DNA from: Clostridiaceae bacterium HFYG-1003
GTDB taxonomy: Bacteria; Bacillota; Clostridia; Clostridiales; Clostridiaceae
NCBI GenBank assembly: GCA_024579835.1
Contig: CP102060.1
Span: 2,207,558-2,271,557 of the forward strand
DNA length: 64,000 nucleotides
Direction: 5' to 3'
Shown piece after piece: positions 24,867 through 32,468 of the stretch. Numbering within the stretch: the stretch's first letter is position 1; each line of letters begins with the position of its first letter. The position numbers and the translations under genes are program-made. Under the pieces are notes generated by a model. The model was not told the DNA's origin and searched no databases. It worked only from the letters and a program-made list of their open reading frames with translations.

Positions 24867-27245
24867 TTATTCGGCACTGACATCGGACTCCTCGTCCTCA
24901 GGCGCTTCCAGGTCTTTGATATCCTGAACCGGGAACCATCCCGGGGGAAGCAGTCTCTGAATGTCGCGGCGCCGGTAGCGGGTATCCATCAGCAGAATGA
25001 TGCCCCGGTCGGTACCGCTACGGATCACCCGGCCGCCGGCCTGGGTCACTTTATTCAGTCCCGGATAGGTATAGGCGTACTGGAAGCCTTCATTATTAGC
25101 CTGATTAAAATAATCCATGATCAATTCCCGTTCATAGTCCAGCTGGGGATAGCCCAGGCCGATGATGGCCGATCCGATCAGCCGATCCCCTTTCAGGTCA
25201 ATGCCTTCGGCAAAGACGCCGCCCAGAACCATGAAGTACAGAAAACTGCGGTCCCGCGGCTGCTCAAACTCGGCCAGCACGGCGGTACGATCCAGCTCAG
25301 ACAGACCCGGTTCCTGCAGCCGCACTTCATAGTAAGAACCGTACTGGGTCAGGAACGCGTCGTAGACATTGCGCATATAGACATAGGACGGAAAGAAGGC
25401 GACGTAGTTTCCCATCTTGTACTTCAGCATCCGGTCCAGATCAGCGGCGATGGAGTCATAGCTGCGCGAGCGAACCTTGTATCTGGTATCAATTTTCGTG
25501 TCGCTGAACACTTTCAGGTGCTCCGCCGGAAATGGCGAAGGCAGCCCCATCCGGTAGGCCGACTCCTCGGCCCCGTACAGATCCATATAATAATCCATCG
25601 GCGTCAGGGTGGCTGAAAAGTAGACAATGCTGTCAGCCCGCTTGGATGCCTCCTTGAGGTTCTCGCCGGGATGAATGCAGAAGAGCTTGTAGGTCAGCTC
25701 CTGGCCCTTGAGGACGGCATAGGTGAGATAGCCGGTGCCGTAGAGCTCGGCAATCTTCAGGAACGTCCGGGTGGCAAAATAAGTATCCAGGCAGAGATCC
25801 TGGATCTCGCGGTCGCGCTCCCGGTTCTGTTCTTTCCGACGAATTTCCTCTTCATCCTGCAGGTATTTTTCGCAGGCTCCGCGAAAGCTTTCCAGGACAT
25901 TGACCAGTTCCGGATGATAGGTGGACCAGACCATCCGTTCCTCCTGCGGGAGACCGGCCTGGATCTGACGGAGCGAATCTCCGGCTTTTCCGGCTTTTTT
26001 GGCGATATCGCTGCTGATCCGGCCAAAGTCACTGGCCAGGGTTTCATAGGGCTGGGTTGAAACCTCTGCCGAGAACATGGATCGGGCCCGATCCAGCAGG
26101 TTATGCGCTTCATCCACCAGAAACGTATATTGTTCGGTTTTCTCCTCGAAGAACCGTTTGAGATAGACTCTCGGGTCAAAGGCATAGTTGTAGTCCCCGA
26201 TGATGATGTCGGCATACAGCGACAGGTCCAGGGAAAACTCAAAGGGGCAGATCTCGTGCTTTTTCGCATAGGCTTCCATTACTTCCCGGGACATGGAATC
26301 CTCATGGTTGAGCAGATCAATCACTGCCGGCGTTACCTTGTCATAATAGCCCCTGGCATAGGGACAGTACTCCGCTTCACAGCGCACTTCCTCCATGAAG
26401 CAGATTTTTTCCTTGGAAGTCAGGGTGACGCTGCGCAGAGCCGTTCCGCCTTCCCGCAGCAGCCGGATGGATTCCTCTCCGATCTGTTTCCCGGTGCTTT
26501 TGGGGGTGAGATAAAAGATCCGGTCCGTCTTCCCTTCCCGCAGCGCCTTCACCGCCGGAAACAGGGAGGAAATGGTTTTTCCGATCCCCGTCGGAGCCTG
26601 GACAAAGATCTGCCGCCGGTCACGGATCGTTCCATAGACATTGACTGCCATCTCCCGCTGACCGGGGCGATACTGCGCGAACGGAAAATCCGCCAGGCGG
26701 ATGCTCTTGTCCCGTTTCTCCCGCCAGCGGAAATAGAGCCGGCGAAGCTCCACGAAAGTCTCCAGAACCCCTGACACGAATCCGGTCAGATCTGCCAGCG
26801 TCCACGTCTCGTCCCGGGAAAAAACCTCTTCCGTATCAATGTTGAAATAGGTCAGCTTCAGATTCATCCGAGCCTTGTCCTCAGCAACCAGATACATATA
26901 AGCGTAAAACTTCAGCTGAGCCCAGTGCAGGGGGTTCTGGTAATCCGCCAGCGCCTCCGGATTCAGATAGGTGCTCTTGATTTCTTCGATGTAATCATCC
27001 GGCACAAGCCCATCAGCCCGGCCATCCACGGTGACCAGGATGTCACCGTAGTTAAATTCCTGTTTCAAGTACACTTCCCGGCGGTAATCCTTATTTTCCT
27101 GAAGCCTGCGTTCCTGATGCAGACGATGCACCCGGGAGCCTTCCTCGGCTCGTTCAGGGGTCAGTATCTTCATCTCAGAGCCGATGTCTCCGGTCATCAG
27201 AATGGATTCCACCAGGTTGCGTACCGATATTTTTACCTGGTACAT
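24867..27245 (-). CDS. Fe-S superfamily 2 helicase (DinG/XPD type) with N-terminal nuclease-like domain
   Basis: A 792-residue protein. Residues 60-125 look like a PD-(D/E)xK nuclease of the RecB/Cas4 type: GRADG (Asp78), EEIKS (Glu88, Lys90) and HWAQLKFYAYMY (Gln110). The helicase follows: Walker A QAPTGIGKT (216-224), four candidate cluster cysteines C282, C289, C294 and C333, DEAH box LVDEAHN (about 376-382), then VYFSATLTP and the C-terminal motif TQAGGRVIRSGTDRG. Such helicases act in DNA repair. It is transcribed away from the selenoprotein genes. Confidence 0.88.
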   Translation of the reverse strand: MYQVKISVRNLVESILMTGDIGSEMKILTPERAEEGSRVHRLHQERRLQENKDYRREVYLKQEFNYGDILVTVDGRADGLVPDDYIEEIKSTYLNPEALADYQNPLHWAQLKFYAYMYLVAEDKARMNLKLTYFNIDTEEVFSRDETWTLADLTGFVSGVLETFVELRRLYFRWREKRDKSIRLADFPFAQYRPGQREMAVNVYGTIRDRRQIFVQAPTGIGKTISSLFPAVKALREGKTDRIFYLTPKSTGKQIGEESIRLLREGGTALRSVTLTSKEKICFMEEVRCEAEYCPYARGYYDKVTPAVIDLLNHEDSMSREVMEAYAKKHEICPFEFSLDLSLYADIIIGDYNYAFDPRVYLKRFFEEKTEQYTFLVDEAHNLLDRARSMFSAEVSTQPYETLASDFGRISSDIAKKAGKAGDSLRQIQAGLPQEERMVWSTYHPELVNVLESFRGACEKYLQDEEEIRRKEQNRERDREIQDLCLDTYFATRTFLKIAELYGTGYLTYAVLKGQELTYKLFCIHPGENLKEASKRADSIVYFSATLTPMDYYMDLYGAEESAYRMGLPSPFPAEHLKVFSDTKIDTRYKVRSRSYDSIAADLDRMLKYKMGNYVAFFPSYVYMRNVYDAFLTQYGSYYEVRLQEPGLSELDRTAVLAEFEQPRDRSFLYFMVLGGVFAEGIDLKGDRLIGSAIIGLGYPQLDYERELIMDYFNQANNEGFQYAYTYPGLNKVTQAGGRVIRSGTDRGIILLMDTRYRRRDIQRLLPPGWFPVQDIKDLEAPEDEESDVSAE

Positions 27246-27351
27246 GGGTGCCTCTTTTCCGTCACTAAATCTTAGGGTTCGACTAACATTATACCCTATC
27301 TGTGAATTATTTTTTAAAATCTATTCCCGATCAAAATGCTATGCTTTATTG

Positions 27352-27360
27352 TGGTATGAT
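27352..27360 (+). promoter_or_regulatory. Extended -10 promoter of the selenoprotein pair
   Basis: TGGTATGAT fits the extended -10 pattern TGn-TATnAT. It lies 25 bp upstream of the ATG at 27386; no strong -35 box is present. Confidence 0.45.
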
Positions 27361-27385
27361 AGGAATCAAAAGCGAGGGAAAATCC

Positions 27386-27709
27386 ATGAATCAAGCGCCC
27401 CCAAAAACAATCCGGATCAGTCTGCCGGCCGCCGAAAAAATGGCCCGGGAACTGAAAGCCGGCCACTTCTACCGAATTGAGCTCTCCGCCTTCACCTGAT
27501 GCGGTCCGGCCTATCGTCTGGTTCAGACGAAGGAAGCCCGCGATGGCGATTTGGAGATCCGGGATGAGGCATCCGCCCTGTCTGTAACGGTGGATGGCCG
27601 GGCCGCCGAGTATTTTGAAACCCTGGACATCATCCTGGCAAGTCTGTTCGGCGATGAAAACCTGGTGGTAAAGGAAGGTCTGCCGACTTCAGGGAGCTTC
27701 CCAGACTAG
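27386..27709 (+). CDS. HesB-like selenoprotein, first copy (in-frame UGA)
   Basis: A 107-residue protein if UGA at 27497-27499 (residue 38) is read as selenocysteine. The frame starts MNQAPPKTIRISLPAAEKMA with GAGGG upstream, continues ELSAFT-U-CGPAYRLVQT, and runs on uninterrupted to TAG at 27707. Sequence after the UGA is coding-like and homologous to the second copy (GPxxRLVQT, then a common ETLDIIL / EILDIGL segment). The hairpin CGTCTG-GTT-CAGACG lies 15 bases after UGA. HesB-like selenoproteins are a known family in Clostridia. Here Sec is followed by Cys (U-C), unlike the C-U order in the second copy. A plain UGA stop would leave a 37-residue remnant. Confidence 0.85.
27515..27529 (+). 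promoter_or_regulatory. Candidate bacterial SECIS hairpin of the first selenoprotein gene
   Basis: CGTCTG-GTT-CAGACG is a 6-bp stem with a GTT loop starting 16 bases after the UGA codon. It sits at the position expected for SelB-dependent recoding in bacteria, and the loop has the G and U typical of SelB-binding loops. Confidence 0.65.
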
Positions 27710-27743
27710 ATACAAAAGAAAAACCTGCACATGAGGTGAACAA

Positions 27744-28031
27744 ATGGAAGAAAAACGAATTCGAATCACCGAGGCCGCTCAGGCCAAGATGAAAGAGATT
27801 GCGGAAGAAGGACTCAACTACCGCATCATGATGGTCAACAACTGCTGAAGCGGCCCTGAATTCCGTCTGGTTCAGACGGACAGCACCACCGAAGAAGATC
27901 AGATGTTCCAGGACGGCGACATCACCGTCTACATGGATAAGAGCATTCTGCCCTACATTGAGATCCTGGATATCGGCCTGTTTGAGGCCTATGGTCAGGA
28001 AATGCTTCTGGTTGAAGAGAACTTCATCTAA
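27744..28031 (+). CDS. HesB-like selenoprotein, second copy (in-frame UGA)
   Basis: A 95-residue protein if UGA at 27846-27848 (residue 35) is read as selenocysteine. It starts MEEKRIRITEAAQAKMKEIA with GAGGTGA 4 bases upstream, passes through MMVNNC-U-SGPEFRLVQT and ends at TAA 28029. The Cys-Sec pair and the following SGP are as expected for HesB-like selenoproteins. The gene starts 34 bp after the first copy, and the two form a tandem pair under one promoter and one terminator. The exact biochemical role of this family is not established; relatives are A-type Fe-S carriers. Confidence 0.9.
27864..27878 (+). promoter_or_regulatory. Candidate bacterial SECIS hairpin of the second selenoprotein gene
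   Basis: The same 15 bases CGTCTG-GTT-CAGACG as in the first gene, again starting exactly 16 bases after UGA, although the bases between UGA and the hairpin differ. Confidence 0.7.
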
Positions 28032-28088
28032 ATGACCACCCGCTCTCTCCACCCCGTGACCAGAGCGGACCATCGAACCTGCTAACAC

Positions 28089-28116
28089 GAAAGGGATCCC
28101 TGCGGATCCCTTTTTT
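28089..28116 (+). terminator. Intrinsic terminator of the selenoprotein pair
   Basis: AAGGGATCC and GGATCCCTT flank a 4-base loop and are followed by a T-run. Confidence 0.88.
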
Positions 28117-28119
28117 CAT

Positions 28120-28222
28120 TTCATCTCTTTCCTGTTTCATCTATTCCACTTTATTCCTGTTTCATCTGTTCGACTGTTCTGTTTCAACTTTCTCGCATTT
28201 CCCTGTTTCATTCCATCATCTG
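28120..28222. repeat. Degenerate tandem repeat, about 23-25-bp unit
   Basis: CCTGTTTCATC or close variants recur at about 23-25-base intervals, four to five times. Confidence 0.6.
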
Positions 28223-28289
28223 AAAGCGGTCCGGTATCTCCCTCACAGAGCACATCCGGAGCGGCAAGCCGCGCCGGATGACTTGAGGA

Positions 28290-28436
28290 TCAGGCCTGAT
28301 CTTTGATCAAAGTCCTGGACAGCTGATTGATGCTCTGGGTCAGCAGTTCCAGCTTGCCCTCAATCCGGATCAGCAGATACAGCGTCACGGCAATGGGAAA
28401 GCCCAGGTTGCCCACCAGGTTGAACAGTTCTTCCAT
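28290..28436 (-). CDS. YvrJ family small membrane protein
   Basis: A 48-residue protein, too short for many gene finders. It starts MEELFNLVGNLGFPIAVTLY and continues LLIRIEGKLELLTQSINQLS, the full YvrJ pattern (N-terminal NxGFP membrane helix, then an R-I-E amphipathic helix). A near-perfect GGAGGTGATC precedes the ATG. Function is unknown; YvrJ-like proteins are common in spore-formers and share features with holin-like helices. Confidence 0.88.
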   Translation of the reverse strand: MEELFNLVGNLGFPIAVTLYLLIRIEGKLELLTQSINQLSRTLIKDQA

Positions 28437-28559
28437 GCGATCACCTCCTACCTGTTAATAGGCGCAAAAGAAGGAAACGGCGACGCCGTTTCCTTCTTCA
28501 GTTGCTCGATTGGAATAATATGCCGAGTGGTCATGGCCCACTGAATCGTATCTTCAACC

Positions 28560-28745
28560 CAATGTTTCATCATACTGCGGTTTTTGAACTACTTTTTTGC
28601 ACTCCGGTTTTTGAACTGTTTCTTATGAACTCGGGTTTTTTACTGCTTCTTTTGAACTGATCTCCTGAACATCTGTTTATGAACTGCTTCTTTTAAAAAA
28701 CTGATTTTGAACATCTGTTTTTGAAACTGTATTCTCCGGAACCTT
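28560..28745. repeat. Degenerate repeats rich in TTTTTGAACT
   Basis: Variants of GGTTTTTGAACTG and GAACTGCTTCTTTT recur at roughly 26-base spacing across the spacer 28437-28781. No gene was recognised in it. Confidence 0.6.
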
Positions 28746-28781
28746 CAGAGGCTCTACTGTCAGAAATCTGGCAGCAAGGGA

Positions 28782-29363
28782 CTACCTGGCCGGCTGCTGC
28801 ACAGAGCTGCCTGCCGATTGGTGATCCGAGGATATGACCAGCTGGACCCGACGTTTGAGTTCCGTGGCGCGGGTAACCAGGATCAGGACCTGGATGAACA
28901 TCCGGATCTGGTCGAAGCTGTCTTTAATTTCCAGTTCGTCCAGGTAGCGTTCGATCTGCTGATCCCCGCCTTCCAGTGGTATATCTGACGCTTCGCTGGC
29001 TGACCGATAGATGAGCAGGAACACCCGGTAAGCTTCTTCCCAGGTGATGATGTCGTCTTCCGGCTGGTTGATTTCATTGAAGGCCAGGGCAAATACTTTT
29101 TTGATTTCATCCGTTGTCAGGATTGGGCGCATATAGCAAAGAAACACCAGCTGGATCAGATGCATGCGGGTATAGCCCCGCTTTTTGCGATCGATCGGCT
29201 TTGTGATGACTTCACTTTTAATATAATTTTGAATCATATTTCCGGTGAAATGTTCCTCCGGAAAGTATTCATTCAGAAAATCGATGACCTGCGATAAAAA
29301 CAGATCGTATTTTGGCATTTCTTCCAGGGTGACTGGATCATGGGTGCGAATTTGACTTGTCAT
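28782..29363 (-). CDS. DUF1836 family protein
   Basis: A 193-residue protein from ATG at 29363 (MTSQIRTHDPV), which has GAGGTGG upstream. The family pattern is visible in LTGNMIQNYIKSEVITKPIDRKKRGYTR-like sequence (FTGNMIQNYIKSEV then KKRGYTRMHLIQLV), which resembles a MerR-like helix-turn-helix. The tail is less conserved. A regulatory role is probable but untested. It lies just downstream of rsmI on the same strand. Confidence 0.85.
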   Translation of the reverse strand: MTSQIRTHDPVTLEEMPKYDLFLSQVIDFLNEYFPEEHFTGNMIQNYIKSEVITKPIDRKKRGYTRMHLIQLVFLCYMRPILTTDEIKKVFALAFNEINQPEDDIITWEEAYRVFLLIYRSASEASDIPLEGGDQQIERYLDELEIKDSFDQIRMFIQVLILVTRATELKRRVQLVISSDHQSAGSSVQQPAR

Positions 29364-29427
29364 AGTGGACCACCTCGATGTTATTATATGGTAATCCTTA
29401 CTACTTTTCAAGTTAATTTAAATCCCT

Positions 29428-30276
29428 TTAGTCGATCTCTGTCACCTTCATATACACCTCATTCTTTTTCAGGCCCCGCTCTTTGGCAACCCGTTTGACC
29501 GCGTCCATTTTGGACAGGCCTTCCTCCATCAGCTGTCGGACATGGTCTTCAATGCTGAGGCCTTCCAGGCTGGCTTCCGCTTCTGCCCGGGCTTCCTCCG
29601 GAGTTCTGCCTTCCGCAATGATGACATATTCTCCCCGGGGCTCCTTGGTTTCATATCGCTCGATCAGCTCCGACAGAGTTCCCCGCTCGTACTCTTCATG
29701 GAGTTTGGTCAGTTCGCGGGCCAGGCTGACCCGCCGGTCGCCCAGCACTTCGCGCAGGGTTTCCAGGAATTCCCGCAGCCGATGAGGTGCCTCGTAGAAA
29801 ATGAGGGTATCCGGGCGGTCTTTCACTTCTTCGAGCTGTTTTTTGCGCCGGGTGCGATTTTTCTCCAGAAATCCGACGAAGGTAAAGCGGTCCGTGGGGA
29901 GACCGGATCCCACCAGGGCTGTCACAAACGCTGAGGGTCCGGGCAGAACGACGACTTCTACCCCATGGCCGATGGCCGCTTCGATGACCACCTGACCGGG
30001 ATCGGACACCCCGGGCATTCCGGCATCGGATACCAGGGCTACGGTTCGTCCCTGGTCCAGCGCTTCCAGAATATCGGCACATCTGGCTTTTTCATTGTGC
30101 ATGTGGTAGCTGATGGTTGGAGCTTTCGCGCCCAGATGTTTTAAGAGACGCCCGGTGGTTCTGGTGTCCTCACAGGCGATGAGGTCGGCGCTTAGCAGAG
30201 CCTCCCGCACCCGGTCGGTGATATCGGACAGGTTGCCGATGGGCGTTGGTACAACAATTAATTTAGTGTCTGCCAT
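29428..30276 (-). CDS. rsmI: 16S rRNA (cytidine-1402-2'-O)-methyltransferase
   Basis: A 282-residue SAM-dependent methyltransferase of the tetrapyrrole-methylase fold. VVPTPIGNLSDITDRV at the N-terminus, IACEDTRTTGRLLKHL, LVSDAGMPGVSDPG and VVLPGPSAFVTALVGSGLP are diagnostic. FVGFLEKNRTRRKKQL follows. It overlaps the upstream methyltransferase gene by 14 bp, an arrangement common in Bacillota (yabB-rsmI). Confidence 0.96.
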   Translation of the reverse strand: MADTKLIVVPTPIGNLSDITDRVREALLSADLIACEDTRTTGRLLKHLGAKAPTISYHMHNEKARCADILEALDQGRTVALVSDAGMPGVSDPGQVVIEAAIGHGVEVVVLPGPSAFVTALVGSGLPTDRFTFVGFLEKNRTRRKKQLEEVKDRPDTLIFYEAPHRLREFLETLREVLGDRRVSLARELTKLHEEYERGTLSELIERYETKEPRGEYVIIAEGRTPEEARAEAEASLEGLSIEDHVRQLMEEGLSKMDAVKRVAKERGLKKNEVYMKVTEID

Positions 30277-31039
30277 CCTGATAGATCTCCTTCACTTCAT
30301 TCGTATACGTTCCGTCGGCTTCATAGATCGCCAGCTCCGGCTCCCATTTGAGATAGGGCTTCTGCCCTTTCTTGCCTTCCACCAGCATCAGGTTGGGCGC
30401 TTTGCCGTGGCTGGGGCAAACCATCCGGATCCGTTTGAGCTCCATATGGTGTTCCTGCATGCAGCGGTAGATGTCAAACAATCGCTCCGGTCGATGCACC
30501 AGGCAGAGCCGTCCGTTATCCTTCAGCAGCAGGTCGGCGGCCCGGATCACATCCTCCAGCTTCAGGGTTACTTCATGGCGGGCGATCATCAGTTCATCGC
30601 CCGGATTGGGAATGCCCCGCCCCCATTCCTTGTAGGGCGGGTTGCAGGTGACTAAGTCAAACTTTCCGAAATCGGCCAGAAACTCCCGGTCTGTCACATC
30701 CCCCTGCCGGATGGTGATGCGATCTTCCAGGAGATTCCCGGTGATGCTGCGCTGGGCCATGGCCGCGTACTTTTCCTGCAGCTCGATCCCGACGATTTCC
30801 CCGACTGAGGTTTTCCCTGCAATGAGCACCGGAATAATACCGGAACCGGTGCAAAGATCCATGATCCGTTCCCGGCCCCGGGGCGCGCAAAAATGAGCCA
30901 GCAGGACCGCGTCGGTTCCGAAGCGGAATCCCCTGTCCTTCTGCAGAAGTTTCAAGCCATCCAGCCCCAGATCCTCCAGGGTTTCATCGTCATTGATCTG
31001 AAACGTGTCAATTTCCATACGAAATAATGTCCTCTTCAT
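30263..31039 (-). CDS. tRNA1(Val) adenine-N6-methyltransferase-like (YabB/TrmN6)
   Basis: A 258-residue class I SAM methyltransferase. RFGTDAVLLAHF and IMDLCTGSGIIPVLIA form the SAM motif, and LVTCNPPYKEWG contains the NPPY motif of N6-adenine methyltransferases. The start may be 31039 or the internal ATG at 31018 (MEIDTFQIND); both have weak sites. Position next to rsmI supports a role in RNA methylation. Confidence 0.88.
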   Translation of the reverse strand: MKRTLFRMEIDTFQINDDETLEDLGLDGLKLLQKDRGFRFGTDAVLLAHFCAPRGRERIMDLCTGSGIIPVLIAGKTSVGEIVGIELQEKYAAMAQRSITGNLLEDRITIRQGDVTDREFLADFGKFDLVTCNPPYKEWGRGIPNPGDELMIARHEVTLKLEDVIRAADLLLKDNGRLCLVHRPERLFDIYRCMQEHHMELKRIRMVCPSHGKAPNLMLVEGKKGQKPYLKWEPELAIYEADGTYTNEVKEIYQDGRH

Positions 31040-31126
31040 GTGTTCTTAATTTATCATAGGGTATAATAGATTTGTATTTCTATTTTAGCACGGAAGTATA
31101 ATCCCAATTTCAACGGAGATTACATT

Positions 31127-31669
31127 ATGCTTGATCTGATCTTTAAATTGGATTACCGCGTGGTGCATTACATCAATGCCAAACTGCGCAATCCCTTTTT
31201 TGACTATCTGAACATTGCCATGACTTATCTGGGATCAGACGTATTTGCTCTTGGGGTCATACTGGCCATGGTGTTTTTGCCAAAGGACACATTTCGTCCC
31301 TTTGCGATCCACGGAGCCGTCACCCTGACCACCTCCACCATTTTTGTTCAGATTTTGAAGCGGCTGATCCGGCGCAAGCGTCCGTTTGTCCTGTCAAAGA
31401 ACCTGCGTTCCATCCGAATCGGGGTGGATCCTTATTCCTTTCCTTCCGGCCATACGACAGCAGCCTTTGCTTTGGCCACCTCCATCAGTCTGCTGGTGGT
31501 GAGCCCTTCCATCCGCCTGGTATTTCTCCTGCTGGCGTTCGGCGTCGGATTTTCCCGGGTCTATCTGGCGGTGCATTACCCTTCCGATGTCCTGGCCGGC
31601 GCCTTCATCGGCAGTTCCTTCGCCTATGTCGTGCACCTGTTCATGCCGGCACTGTCACAGCTTGTTTAA
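31127..31669 (+). CDS. PAP2-family phosphatase
   Basis: A 180-residue membrane phosphatase with five to six helices. The three PAP2 signature parts are KRLIRRKRPF, FPSGHTTAAFAL (catalytic His) and SRVYLAVHYPSDVLAG (nucleophile His). A likely substrate is undecaprenyl diphosphate or phosphatidylglycerol phosphate. It is followed 16 bp later by the HAD gene and probably shares its transcript. Confidence 0.9.
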   Translation: MLDLIFKLDYRVVHYINAKLRNPFFDYLNIAMTYLGSDVFALGVILAMVFLPKDTFRPFAIHGAVTLTTSTIFVQILKRLIRRKRPFVLSKNLRSIRIGVDPYSFPSGHTTAAFALATSISLLVVSPSIRLVFLLLAFGVGFSRVYLAVHYPSDVLAGAFIGSSFAYVVHLFMPALSQLV

Positions 31670-31685
31670 CAACCAGGAGGCATTC

Positions 31686-32360
31686 ATGTTTGAAACCATA
31701 AAAGGGGTCATTTTTGACCTGGACGGCACCCTCGTCGATTCGATGTGGGTCTGGTCCAAAATTGACACAGAACTCATTCAGACGTTAAACTTGGGAATTA
31801 CGCCCCAGGAACTCATGAAAGACGTCGCGCACTATTCCTTCAACGAAACTGCCCGCTACTTCAAGGATACTTACGGACTGCGCGAATCCGTGGAGGAGAT
31901 TCAGGACATCTGGATCCGGGCCGCAGAAAACCAGTATGCCCGCAACGTGCCCCTCAAGGCCGGCGCCCGTGAATTCCTGCAGCAGCTCAAGGATCAGGGC
32001 GTCAAGCTGGCCATTGCCACCTCCAACACCCGTCACCTGCTGTCTGTCTGCCTTCAGGCGAACGACATCCACCACTTTTTCGACGCCCTCGTCACCACGG
32101 ATGATACAGCTGCCAAATCCAAGTCGCAGCCCGATGTCTATCTGCTGGCCGCCGAGTCCATCGGCATTTCGCCGTCGGACATCGTGGTGTTCGAAGATGT
32201 GCCCCATGCCATGAAGGGGGCCCGTCTCGCCGGAATGAGAGTTGTGGCGGTGGATGATATTCATACCAATCTGACCACAGAGGAAGCCAGTCAGCTGGCA
32301 GACCTGTTTATTAAGGACTTCACATCGCTCCTGAAGGAGCCGCTCCGCCCGATTCAGTAA
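31686..32360 (+). CDS. HAD-superfamily phosphatase (beta-phosphoglucomutase/Gph type)
   Basis: A 224-residue hydrolase. The start at 31686 follows CCAGGAGGCATTC; the open frame continues upstream inside the PAP2 gene. Motif 1 is GVIFDLDGTLVDS (nucleophile Asp), motif 2 is LAIATSNTR, motif 3 Lys is in KSKSQPDVY, and motif 4 is VVFEDVPHAMKGA. The cap domain is helical. Substrate cannot be told from sequence. Confidence 0.92.
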   Translation: MFETIKGVIFDLDGTLVDSMWVWSKIDTELIQTLNLGITPQELMKDVAHYSFNETARYFKDTYGLRESVEEIQDIWIRAAENQYARNVPLKAGAREFLQQLKDQGVKLAIATSNTRHLLSVCLQANDIHHFFDALVTTDDTAAKSKSQPDVYLLAAESIGISPSDIVVFEDVPHAMKGARLAGMRVVAVDDIHTNLTTEEASQLADLFIKDFTSLLKEPLRPIQ

Positions 32361-32468
32361 ACCAGCGCACTGCCCGGGGGGCAGTCCGCCAGAAAAAGAA
32401 AAGGTTTCCACAATCCAAGGAGATTTATGTTAAAATACTTTATATGTTAATCAAGGGGGAAGAAAAAC

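Noticed and set aside
27630-28088. Minus-strand open frame of 152 codons over the selenoprotein genes
   Set aside because: It is antisense to two frames with clear homology to each other; no ribosome-binding site or motif.
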